Shown: positions 44,145 through 52,560 of the stretch, in pieces
How positions within the stretch are numbered: the stretch's first letter is position 1
Layout of the letters: the number at the start of each line of letters is the position of its first letter
DNA from: Streptomyces bicolor
Lineage (GTDB): Bacteria; Actinomycetota; Actinomycetes; Streptomycetales; Streptomycetaceae
Assembly (NCBI RefSeq): GCF_000719285.1
Contig: NZ_JOFS01000002.1
Location: 1 to 64,000 of the forward strand
Direction of reading: 5' to 3'
DNA: 64,000 nt
Program-made: the position numbers and the translations under genes
Notes under the pieces: model-generated
Seen by the model: the letters and a program-made list of their open reading frames with translations, nothing else
The model's database searches: none
Told to the model about the DNA's origin: nothing

Positions 44145-46396
44145 CAGCCCAGCTCCAGGGAGAGGAAGCCGCATCCCGCCCGGGCCCGCGCCTCGCGCTC
44201 GCCGGCCGCCAGACCCCAGGGCGCGGACGGGGCACCGCAGGAGGCCCGCAGCGTGTCCCCTTCCCGTACGACCGTGAAGGCCACCTCCCCGACCCGCACC
44301 GTCACCTGCGCGCCCCGCACCGGCCCGAACGCCCGCAGCGTGACGCCGTCGGCATGGTCGTAGTCGGGCCGGTCGTCCACCGCGCCCACCGGGATCACCG
44401 CCCCCGGCCGCACCAGCAGCGGCACGCTTGTGAAGCCGTGCTTCTCGCGCACCCAGCGCGGGCCGGTCACCGTCTCCCCGCTGAGGTAGTGGGTCCAGGT
44501 GCCCTCGGGGACGTAGTACGCCACGTCCCCCTCGTCGCTGAACACGGGCGCCACCAGCAGGTCCGGGCCGAGCATGTACTGCCGCTCCAGATGTACGCAG
44601 CCGGGGTCGTCCGGGAACTCCAGCACCATCGCCCGCATCATCGGCACGCCCTCGGTGTGGGCGGTGCGGGCGACTTCGTAGAGATAGGGCATCAGGCTCA
44701 GCTTCAGGCGGATGAAATGGCGGGCCACGTCCACCGCCTCCTCGTCGAACAGCCACGGGACCCGGTACGACGACGACCCGTGCAGGCGGCTGTGCGAGGA
44801 CAGCAGGCCGAACGCCAGCCAGCGCTTGAACAACGCGGGCGACGGGGTGCCTTCGAAGCCGCCGATGTCATGGCTCCAGTAGCCGAAACCCGACAGGCCG
44901 AGCGAGAGCCCTCCGCGCAGCGACTCCGCCATCGACTCGTACGTCGCCTCGCAGTCGCCACCCCAGTGCACCGGGAACTTCTGGCTGCCCGTCGTCGCCG
45001 AGCGGGCGAAGACCACCGCCTCCTCCTCGCCCCGGTGCTTGCGCAGCACGTCGAAGACGGTGCGGTTGTAGAGGTAGGTGTAGTAGTTGTGCATCCGCTC
45101 CGGGTCGGAGCCGTCGGACCACCGCACGTCGACCGGCACCCGCTCGCCGAAGTCCGTCTTGAAGCAGTCCACGCCCTGCGCGAGCAGCGCCTCCAGCTTC
45201 CCGGCGTACCACTCGCGGGCGGCGGGGGAGGTGAAGTCGACCAGCGCCATGCCCGGTTGCCACAGGTCCCACTGCCAGACACTGCCGTCCGGCCGCTTCA
45301 GCAGGTGCCCGAGCGCCTTGCCCTCGGCGAAGAGCGGCGAGCGCTGGGCTATGTAGGGGTTGATCCAGACACAGACCCGCAGGTCCTTCGCCTTGAGCCG
45401 GGCCAGCATCCCCTCCGGGTCCGGGAACACCCGCGGATCCCACTGGAAGTCGCACCAGTTGAACTCGCGCATCCAGAAGCAGTCGAAGTGGAAGACGGAC
45501 AGGGGGAGTTCGCGCTCGCGCATGCCGTCCACGAAGGACGTCACCGTCTCCTCGTCGTACGACGTCGTGAAGGACGTCGACAGCCACAGGCCGAAGGACC
45601 AGGCGGGCGGCAGCGCCGGGCGGCCGGTCAGGGCCGTGTACTTGCGGAGGATGTCCTTCGGGGTCGGGCCGTGGATGACGTAGTACGTCAGCTCCTGTGC
45701 CTCCGCGCTGAACTGCACCCTCGACACGACCTCCGAGGCGACCTCGAAGGAGACCTTGCCCGGGGAGTCGACGAAGACGCCGTAGCCCGCGTCCGTCAGG
45801 AAGAAGGGCACGTTCTTGTACGCCTGCTCGCTGCACGTTCCGCCGTCGGCCTGCCAGATGTCGACGACCTGGCCGTTCCTGACCAGGGGGCCGAAGCGCT
45901 CGCCGAGGCCGTAGACGGACGTGCCGACCCGGAGGACCAGCTGTTCGCGCAGGTAGTGCGTGCCGGTCGAGTCCCGCATGATGCCCATGCTCTTGTGCCC
46001 GCTGGAGGTGAGGATGCGGCCGCCGGCGAGGAACTCGACCTGCCAGGGGCCGGTGCGGGCGACCCGGACCGACAGCGCGCCGGAGGTGAGGGTCGCGTGC
46101 TCGTCGTCGTAGGAGATCTGCGGGGCTGTCTCGTCGGAGTCGGCGAGCTCGAACTCGGGGCCGCGGGGCTGCTCGCCCGCGAAGTGGGTCAGGGTGAGGC
46201 CGATGACGTCGGGCATCGGAGTGTGGGCGTTGATCGTCATGACCGGTCCCGTCATCAGGTCGCCGCGCGAGCGGATGGGCCGGGTCGGCGCGTGGATCTC
46301 CAGCGCGCCGTCCTGCTCGGTGACGTCGAGGACTTCGGCCGGATGGGCCGCGGTGACGCCCTCGCGCAGCAGCCAGTAGCCGTCGGTGAACTTCAT
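44144..46396 (-). CDS. glycoside hydrolase family 31, alpha-xylosidase-like (YicI type)
   Basis: The protein has 750 residues. The catalytic barrel contains the nucleophile Asp in DCFKTDFGERVP (near residue 415) and an acid/base Asp in HWGGDCEATYESM (near 480). HFDCFWMREFNWCDFQWDPRVFPDPEGM is the substrate-binding stretch typical of YicI-type alpha-xylosidases rather than alpha-glucosidases. No signal peptide is present, so it acts in the cytoplasm on imported xylosides. ATG 46396 has AAGGACC upstream. It is the first gene of a two-gene operon with the LacI regulator; no dedicated transporter is adjacent. Confidence 0.9.
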   Translation of the reverse strand: MKFTDGYWLLREGVTAAHPAEVLDVTEQDGALEIHAPTRPIRSRGDLMTGPVMTINAHTPMPDVIGLTLTHFAGEQPRGPEFELADSDETAPQISYDDEHATLTSGALSVRVARTGPWQVEFLAGGRILTSSGHKSMGIMRDSTGTHYLREQLVLRVGTSVYGLGERFGPLVRNGQVVDIWQADGGTCSEQAYKNVPFFLTDAGYGVFVDSPGKVSFEVASEVVSRVQFSAEAQELTYYVIHGPTPKDILRKYTALTGRPALPPAWSFGLWLSTSFTTSYDEETVTSFVDGMRERELPLSVFHFDCFWMREFNWCDFQWDPRVFPDPEGMLARLKAKDLRVCVWINPYIAQRSPLFAEGKALGHLLKRPDGSVWQWDLWQPGMALVDFTSPAAREWYAGKLEALLAQGVDCFKTDFGERVPVDVRWSDGSDPERMHNYYTYLYNRTVFDVLRKHRGEEEAVVFARSATTGSQKFPVHWGGDCEATYESMAESLRGGLSLGLSGFGYWSHDIGGFEGTPSPALFKRWLAFGLLSSHSRLHGSSSYRVPWLFDEEAVDVARHFIRLKLSLMPYLYEVARTAHTEGVPMMRAMVLEFPDDPGCVHLERQYMLGPDLLVAPVFSDEGDVAYYVPEGTWTHYLSGETVTGPRWVREKHGFTSVPLLVRPGAVIPVGAVDDRPDYDHADGVTLRAFGPVRGAQVTVRVGEVAFTVVREGDTLRASCGAPSAPWGLAAGEREARARAGCGFLSLELG

Positions 46397-46443
46397 GTGG
46401 GGGTCCTTACGTGACTGCGTCCACGATGATGCCGCGCTGCGAT

Positions 46444-46482
46444 CGTCGAATCGATTCGACGGATGATGTCGAAGCGCTTCGA
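46444..46482. promoter_or_regulatory. paired LacI-type operators
   Basis: CGTCGAATCGATTCGACG (46444-46461) is a perfect 18-bp palindrome. TCGAAGCGCTTCGA (46469-46482) is a perfect 14-bp palindrome. Their centres are 23 bp apart, about two helical turns. Both sit about 50-85 bp before the GH31 start and fit CG-centred LacI-family sites, so the co-transcribed regulator is the likely ligand. Confidence 0.75.
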
Positions 46483-46551
46483 TTGCTCGCTTGCCGAAGG
46501 TATGTGCGGGCTGAGGGTGCGTCAATGTCCCGTGCGGGAATGGGGGGAGCC

Positions 46552-47490
46552 ATGACGATGACGACTACGGCCGCACGGGCGCCGATCGTGACGGGGAGCC
46601 CGTTGCTCGGCTCGATGAGCGATCTGCTGAACGACCCCCTCGCCGCCAACCCCCGCAAGGACAACGTCTTCTACGAGGAACTGCGCCAGTCGGTCGGCAA
46701 CGGACTGCTCACCAGCCAGGACGACACCTACCTGCGGCAACGGCGGCTGGTGCAGCCGCTGTTCACCCGGCGCCGAGCGACGTCATCGAACTCGTCGGTG
46801 AGATGCACCGGTTCGCCCTGCACGTCGTCGGCCGCATCTTGTTCGGTACGGACGTGGAGAAGGCGTTCGAGGTGATCGAGCGCACTCTGCCCCCGCTCCA
46901 GGAGTACTCCCTCAAGCGCGGCTTCTCCCCGGGTCAAGGCGCCGCGCACCTGGCCCACCCCCGCCAACCGCCGCGCCGGACGCCTCCAGGCGGAGCTGCG
47001 CGCGCTGTGCGACGGGATCATCGACAGCCGCCGGGACCGGGACGACCGGGACGACCTGGTCACCCTCCTCGTGCACGCAGAGAACGCCGAGGACGGCAGC
47101 CTGGACGCCGACGAACTCCGCGAGCAGGTGCTGATCTTCCTCCTGCCCGGTCACGAGACGACGGCCACGGGCCCCCACCGTGGCCGACATGGAGGAGCTG
47201 CCGTATCTGACGATGGTGCTGAAGGAGGCCATGCGGCTGTATCCCTCCGCGCCCGTGATCGGCCGCCGCTCGGTCGCCGACACGGAGGTGGACGGTGTAC
47301 GGATACCGGCCGGTGCCGACATCCTGGTCAGCCCCTGGGTCACTCAGCGCCATCCCGAGCGCTTCGACCCCTCCCGCTTCACCCCCGAGGCCGAGGCGGG
47401 CCGCCCGGGCTACGCCTGGTTCCCCTTCGGCGGAGGGCCGCGCGCCTGCATAGGGCAGCACCTGTCGATGCTGGAGTCGGTGCGGGGCGC
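46552..47490 (+). pseudogene. decayed cytochrome P450
   Basis: Homology to a bacterial P450 appears in four segments in changing frames. The first, from ATG 46552, has GSPLLGSMSDLLNDPLA and TYLRQRRLVQPLFTR. The next, from about 46780, has VIELVGEMHRFALHVVGRILFGTDVE. The third, from about 46990, has ELRALCDGIIDSRRDRDD and I-helix LLPGHETTA. The fourth, from about 47175, has ELPYLTMVLKEAMRL (ExxR) and heme motif FGGGPRACIGQH. At least three frameshifts coincide with missing blocks, so about 140 of an expected 450 residues are gone. The 3' end is replaced by a dispersed repeat. The product cannot be functional. Confidence 0.9.
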
Positions 47491-47555
47491 TCCGCGAGGC
47501 TCAGCGGTTGGGGGTGCCGCGAGGGTTGTTTGTTGTCTGCAGCGCCGTTGTGGTT

Positions 47556-47604
47556 GGTCGCGCCCGCGCGGCGGAGCCGCATATTGATTCAGCCCCGCGC
47601 CCCT
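47556..47604 (+). repeat. dispersed intergenic repeat, copy 2
   Basis: This 49-bp stretch matches 36125-36173 at 45 of 49 positions. It starts GGTCGCGCCCGCGCGG and ends CAGCCCCGCGCCCCT. It ends exactly at the stop codon region of the MFS gene and directly follows the truncated P450 3' end, suggesting it marks a rearrangement boundary. Confidence 0.75.
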
Positions 47605-48905
47605 CAGGGCGTTGCTGCGAGCGCGATGAGCAGTGCTGATGCCGCCGCCGCGACCGGTACGCCGTATGCCACCGTCGGGGACAAGTGTTCCACCACCCAC
47701 CCTCCGGACGCGCTGCCGCACGCGATGCCGCCGAGCAGGGCGGTCACGGCGAGGGTCATGCCCTCGTTGAGGCGGCCGTCCGGGGTGCGCTGCTGCACCA
47801 GGGCCATGTTGGTGATCATGGTCGGGGCGGTGGCCATGCCGGAGACCAGCAGCGCGGTGGCCAGCAGCGGGAGCGAGCCGGTGAGGGACGCGGCGAGCAG
47901 GGGCAGCGTCAGCAGGGCGGTCATCGCCGCTATGCACCAGGGGTAGCGGTGCTCGGCCGGGCCGGACAGCCTGAGCCGGCCGTACCAGAGGCCCGCCGCA
48001 CAGGACCCCGCCGCCTGGAGCGCGAGCACCGCGCCCGCCGCCGTGCGGTGGCCCTCCGCGTCAGCGAACGCGATCGTGACGACCTCCATCGAGCCGAACA
48101 CCGCGCCCATGGCGAGGCAGACGGCCAGCAGCGGGGGCATGCCGGGGGCGCGCAAGGGAGACTTCGAGGTCTTTGCAGCCGTGTGGCCTTGCGGCGGCGG
48201 TTCCGTCGACCGCTGGGCCGCGAAGACCAGCACCCCCGTCACCAGGAGCACCACCGCGACCAGCGTCCCCGCCTCCGGGAAGAACGTCCCGCACAGGAAG
48301 GCCGCCAGCACCGGCCCCAGCATGAAGCACAGCTCGTCGGCGGCCTGTTCGAACGAGTTCGCGGTGTGCAGGGACTCGGCGTCGCCCTTCAGCAGGTGCG
48401 CCCAGCGGGCGCGGGACATGCCGCCGGTGTTGGGAGTCGTCGCGGTGGCGGCGTACGTGGCGAAGAGGGTCCAGGCGGGGGCGTCGTAGCGCACGCACAG
48501 CAGCAGCGCGAGGCTGCCCAGCGCCGCGAGGAGCGTGGCGGGTACGGCGACCCGCGCCTGGCCGTACCGGTCGACGAGCCGCGCGGTCCAGGGCGCGACC
48601 AGCGCGGTCGCCGCGAGGCCGGTCGCGGTGACGGCGCCGGCGAGGGCGTACGACCCGCGCGCCCCGGCGATCATCACGACCGCGCTCACGCTGAACATGC
48701 CCATGGGCAGGCGGGCGATGAGGTTCCCGGCGGTGAAGGCGCGGGCGCCGCGGTGGGCGAAGAGCCGGCGGTACGGGCCGGGTGGGCGGTTCCTTTTCCG
48801 GGCGCCGAAGTCGACTGCGACGAGGGTGTCGGAGGTGACGGTGAGCAGAGGAGGGGCCGGGGTGTTCGTGGCCTTTGTGGCTTTCGGGTAGGGGTGTTGC
48901 GGCAT
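47604..48905 (-). CDS. MFS transporter
   Basis: The protein has 433 residues with 12 predicted helices, a cytoplasmic Arg-rich start (ARKRNRPPGPYRRLF) and DRYGQARVAV in the loop between helices 2 and 3, the MFS motif A position. Helix residues give no substrate, but it resembles drug-efflux style transporters. It is divergent from a LysR gene 83 bp away, which probably controls it. The stop lies on the edge of the dispersed repeat. Confidence 0.85.
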   Translation of the reverse strand: MPQHPYPKATKATNTPAPPLLTVTSDTLVAVDFGARKRNRPPGPYRRLFAHRGARAFTAGNLIARLPMGMFSVSAVVMIAGARGSYALAGAVTATGLAATALVAPWTARLVDRYGQARVAVPATLLAALGSLALLLCVRYDAPAWTLFATYAATATTPNTGGMSRARWAHLLKGDAESLHTANSFEQAADELCFMLGPVLAAFLCGTFFPEAGTLVAVVLLVTGVLVFAAQRSTEPPPQGHTAAKTSKSPLRAPGMPPLLAVCLAMGAVFGSMEVVTIAFADAEGHRTAAGAVLALQAAGSCAAGLWYGRLRLSGPAEHRYPWCIAAMTALLTLPLLAASLTGSLPLLATALLVSGMATAPTMITNMALVQQRTPDGRLNEGMTLAVTALLGGIACGSASGGWVVEHLSPTVAYGVPVAAAASALLIALAATP

Positions 48906-48988
48906 GGATCCAGCGTCGCCCGCGGTGGATCAAGGCGTCCAACACCTGCTCTGCGCGGATTCACGCACCCGCGTTGTAAGTTCACGAC

Positions 48989-49963
48989 ATGCCCGCGCCC
49001 GCTCACCTCGATCCCCGCCTCCTGCGGGCCTTCCTCGCCGTGGCCCAGGAGCTGCACTTCACCCGGGCCGCGGCCCGGCTGTACGTCGCCCAGCAGGCGC
49101 TCAGCCGGGACGTACGGCGGCTGGAGCGGGAGCTGGGCGCCGAGCTGTTCGTGCGGACGACCCGGCAGGTGACGCTGACGGCCGACGGTGAGCGGCTGGT
49201 GCCGTACGCCCGCCATGCCCTGCAGGCCCAGGATGACCTGCTGACCGCCTTCGGCCGGGCCCGCCCCCTGCTGGTGGACCTGAACTCGCCGGGCATGGCC
49301 ACCGGCCGCAGGGTCCTGCACCGGGCCCGCGAACTCGCCCCCGAGCTGGAGCTGATGGCCCGCTACGAGAGCGGCCTGACGGGTGCGGCCGGCGAGCTGG
49401 TCGCCGGGCGGCTGGACGCCTCCTTCGGAAGGTTCGCGGGGCTGGACCCGGCGCTGCGGGCGGGCCTCGACCACCAGCCGGTCCGCTACGAGCCGATGGC
49501 GATCCTGCTGCCCGAGGGGCATCCGCTGGCGGAACGGGAACGTGTCCCGCTGTCCGCGCTGGCCGGCGAGACCGTGTACGCCGGTGCGGGCAACCCCCGT
49601 ACCCCGGAGTGGACCGACCTCGCGCACCGGCTGTTCGACGGGCGGGGCATCGAGGTCGCCGCGCCCGCTCCGCTCGCCGTCGGTGCCGAGGAGTTCCAGC
49701 GGATCATGGCCAAGACGCGGACACCCGTGCTCGCCGTCATCGAATTTCCGGCCATGCCGGGGGCGGTGCTGCGCCCGTTGACCGATCCCGTGCCCCTGTC
49801 GCCGGTCTCGCTGGTGTGGCGAAAGGGCTTGGCGCATCCCGCGTTGGACGCCCTTCGCCGGGCGGCGGCCCGGATCGCGGCCGAGGAGGGGTGGCTGCGG
49901 CGGCCGGCCGATGGATGGATTCCGGCCATCGATTCGGCCGCGATGACGGGCGCGGCGAGTTGA
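48989..49963 (+). CDS. LysR family regulator
   Basis: The protein has 324 residues. The winged helix reads LLRAFLAVAQELHFTRAAARLYVAQQALSRDVRRLERELGAELFVRTTRQVTLT, followed by a substrate-binding-like domain with poor similarity to known effectors. It is divergent from the MFS gene; the 83-bp space is where both promoters and its binding site must lie. The ATG lacks a clear ribosome site and may be leaderless (TTGTAAGTTCACGAC precedes it). Confidence 0.88.
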   Translation: MPAPAHLDPRLLRAFLAVAQELHFTRAAARLYVAQQALSRDVRRLERELGAELFVRTTRQVTLTADGERLVPYARHALQAQDDLLTAFGRARPLLVDLNSPGMATGRRVLHRARELAPELELMARYESGLTGAAGELVAGRLDASFGRFAGLDPALRAGLDHQPVRYEPMAILLPEGHPLAERERVPLSALAGETVYAGAGNPRTPEWTDLAHRLFDGRGIEVAAPAPLAVGAEEFQRIMAKTRTPVLAVIEFPAMPGAVLRPLTDPVPLSPVSLVWRKGLAHPALDALRRAAARIAAEEGWLRRPADGWIPAIDSAAMTGAAS

Positions 49964-50053
49964 AGCGCTTCGCCCCAGGAAATAGCGAGTGAGGGCTGAG
50001 AAGGGCTGAGAAAGGCGCCAATGGATTTATGCCAATTGGCGAAGCGATTCGAT
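49963..50053. promoter_or_regulatory. two CG-centred palindromes upstream of the PBP gene
   Basis: GAAGCGCTTC (49963-49972) is perfect and matches the core of the 46469 operator. CGAAGCGATTCG at about 50040-50051 is a near palindrome of the same type. Both lie in the 251-bp gap between the LysR and PBP genes. A LacI-family protein could bind them; the gap otherwise contains an A/T-rich stretch (AATTTATA near 50156) just before the PBP start. Confidence 0.4.
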
Positions 50054-50214
50054 GGTGAGTATCGACACCAACGTGCGGTGAGATGTCCCTTATTGGCGGT
50101 TACGCTCCATTATTTCCCGCCATTGCCTGTGGAGGGAATGTGAAGGGCGCTGGTAATTTATAGGCGCACCGAACTGCGGGACCGGCGGTCGGTCGAAAGG
50201 CGAAGGGGGATGCG

Positions 50215-52512
50215 GTGGCGCCGAGGGGGCGTGGGGAGGGGTCTCAGGAGCCGGACGTCACTATGCAGTTGAAAGTGCCGGACTCATTCAAGGCCGATGA
50301 GACGGTGCAGTTGCGGGTGCCCGCGCAACGCATATCCGACGATCCCGAGCAGGACACCAAAAGCGAATCAACAATATCCGACACAGCTTCTCCCGAGGTT
50401 GCGGGGGCATCGGATCGAATACGTGGCGACAATACGGCCGATCAGCCGCATGGCCGTAGAAATCGGAACCCTCGTAAAGCCCCCCGCCCGCCCCTCGCCC
50501 CCCGCCTGGTCGCAGCCCTCCGCCTGGCGCCCCTGCTGGCCGTCCTCGCCCCGCTGATCGCGCGGCTCACGCCGTACGTCCGCCGGATGCGGCCGCAGTA
50601 CCCCCGGCCCGGACGTACCGGCTGGCGCCGGTGGGTGCCCTCCTGGCGGCAGTCGGTCGGCGCGTCGCTCGTCGGAGTCGGGCTCAGCGGCCTCTTCCTC
50701 GCCGTCGCCTACGCGGCCACCGACATCCCGGACAACCTCAACTCGTACGCCACCCAGCAGGACAACGTGTACTTCTGGGCCGACGGGACGCCCATGGCCC
50801 GCACCGGCTGGGTGCAGCGGCAGGCGATGCCGCTGGAGGACATTCCCGAGGACGTCCGCTGGGCGGTCCTCGCCGCGGAGAACGCGAGCTTCTACAGCGA
50901 CCCCGGCGTCTCCTTCAAGGGCATCACCCGCGCCCTGTTCCGCACGCTCGGCCAGGGTGACACCCAGGGCGGCTCGACCATCACCCAGCAGTACGTCAAG
51001 AACGTCTACCTGAACCAGGACCAGACGGTCAGCCGCAAGTTCACCGAGGCCATGATGGCCCTCAAGCTCGACAACCGGATGAGCAAGGACGAGATCCTCG
51101 AGGCTTACCTCAACACCAGCTGGTTCGGCCGCGGCACCTACGGCATCCAGCGCGCCGCCCAGGCCTACTACGGCAAGGACGTGAGCAAGCTCAACGCCAG
51201 CGAGGCAGCCTTCCTGGCCGCCCTGCTCAAGGGCGCCGGCCTGTACGACCCCACCCTGAGCGGCGCCAACCGCGACCGGGCCGTGGAGCGCTGGTCCTGG
51301 ACCCTCGACCGGATGGTCGCCATCGGCAAGCTCTCGCAGGCCGAGCGGGCGACGTACAAGACGTTCCCCGAGCCGCTGAAGCGCAACCCGCTGTACGACA
51401 CCGGTGAGCAGAGCGACTACCTGGTCGAACTCGCCTCCCAGTACGCCAAGAAGGCCGCGAAGATCTCCGACAAGGAATTCGACCTCGGCGGCTACCAGAT
51501 CTACACGACCTTCGACAAGAAGCGGGAGGACAAGCTCACCGACGTCGTCACCAAGGCGCGCAAGGAAGCGCTGAAGGACCAGCCGAAGATCGCGAAGACC
51601 GCGCACTACGGGGCGGCCTCCGTGGCCCCGGACGGCCGGATCCTCGCCGTCTACGGCGGACCCGACCACCGTGAGCAGGGCTACAACGAGTCCAACGCCA
51701 CCACCGTCCCGGCCGGTTCTGCCTTCACGCCGTTCGTGTACGCGGCCGGCCTGGAGCACGGAGTCCGCAAGACCCGCGACGGGCAGGCGACCCCGGTGAC
51801 CGGGGACTCCCTCTACGACGGCGACGACGACGTGCCGGTGACCACGCCGGAGGGGCCGTACTGGGACCGCAGCGGCCGCAAGGTGGCCGCCAGCAACGAC
51901 GGGGACAGGTCCTACGGGCAGATCTCCCTGCACCGGGCGATGGAGCTGTCCGTGAACACGCCGTTCATGCAGCTCGGCATGGACACCGGCCTGGACCGGG
52001 TGCGCTCCACCGCCGAGGCCTCGGGGCTGCTGCCCTCCTCCATCGGGGCCCAGGTGCCCGCGCTGTCGATGGGCAGCTCCACACCCAGCGCCATCCGCAT
52101 GGCCAGCGGCTACTCCACGTTCGCCGCGGCCGGCAAGCACACCGAGCCGTACTCGGTGCGCCGCATCACCCACAACGGCACCGCGGTACCCCTCGACCTG
52201 CCCGGTCCGCGCCGGGCGGTCGGCGCCGACGTGGCCGAGGAGGTCACCTCCGCGCTGACCGATGCCTTCCGCACCGCCCACCCCGACGGCGCACCCGCCA
52301 CCGCGAAGGTGGCCGGGAAGCCCGGGACCACGCCGAACGACACCGCCGCCTGGTACGTCGGTACCTACGAGTCCGTCTCCACGGCGGTCGTCGTCTACCG
52401 CATCGACCTCGCCAAGAGCCTTGAGCCACTGCCCCTGAAGGGCATCGCCGGCAGCGGCGACGACAGCGTCCCCTACGGCATCTGGTCCGGTGCCGTGACT
52501 CCCGTCGGCTGA
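50215..52512 (+). CDS. class A penicillin-binding protein with intact transglycosylase and degenerate transpeptidase
   Basis: The protein has 765 residues. A ~100-residue charged cytoplasmic N-terminus holds near-repeats TMQLKVP and TVQLRVP; a membrane anchor (ASLVGVGLSGLFLAVAYAA) follows. The GT51 domain keeps catalytic Glu in AAENASFY, GGSTITQQYVKN and EILEAYLN. In the transpeptidase domain the SxxK motif is Ser502-Ala-Phe-Thr505 (Lys lost), SVN is kept at 579-581, and KTG is Lys702-Pro-Gly. Acylation by penicillin or stem peptide should fail, so it may only polymerise glycan or scaffold. GTG 50215 has AAGGGGGA 5 bp upstream. Two exported wall proteins follow. Confidence 0.88.
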   Translation: MAPRGRGEGSQEPDVTMQLKVPDSFKADETVQLRVPAQRISDDPEQDTKSESTISDTASPEVAGASDRIRGDNTADQPHGRRNRNPRKAPRPPLAPRLVAALRLAPLLAVLAPLIARLTPYVRRMRPQYPRPGRTGWRRWVPSWRQSVGASLVGVGLSGLFLAVAYAATDIPDNLNSYATQQDNVYFWADGTPMARTGWVQRQAMPLEDIPEDVRWAVLAAENASFYSDPGVSFKGITRALFRTLGQGDTQGGSTITQQYVKNVYLNQDQTVSRKFTEAMMALKLDNRMSKDEILEAYLNTSWFGRGTYGIQRAAQAYYGKDVSKLNASEAAFLAALLKGAGLYDPTLSGANRDRAVERWSWTLDRMVAIGKLSQAERATYKTFPEPLKRNPLYDTGEQSDYLVELASQYAKKAAKISDKEFDLGGYQIYTTFDKKREDKLTDVVTKARKEALKDQPKIAKTAHYGAASVAPDGRILAVYGGPDHREQGYNESNATTVPAGSAFTPFVYAAGLEHGVRKTRDGQATPVTGDSLYDGDDDVPVTTPEGPYWDRSGRKVAASNDGDRSYGQISLHRAMELSVNTPFMQLGMDTGLDRVRSTAEASGLLPSSIGAQVPALSMGSSTPSAIRMASGYSTFAAAGKHTEPYSVRRITHNGTAVPLDLPGPRRAVGADVAEEVTSALTDAFRTAHPDGAPATAKVAGKPGTTPNDTAAWYVGTYESVSTAVVVYRIDLAKSLEPLPLKGIAGSGDDSVPYGIWSGAVTPVG

Positions 52513-52560
52513 CCACCGACCCGACAGCACCGTCCCCACCGCTTGAAGAAAGAGCCGCAC

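Noticed and set aside
46552..47490. Functional cytochrome P450
   Set aside because: Three frame changes accompany missing blocks, so sequencing error cannot restore a full protein.
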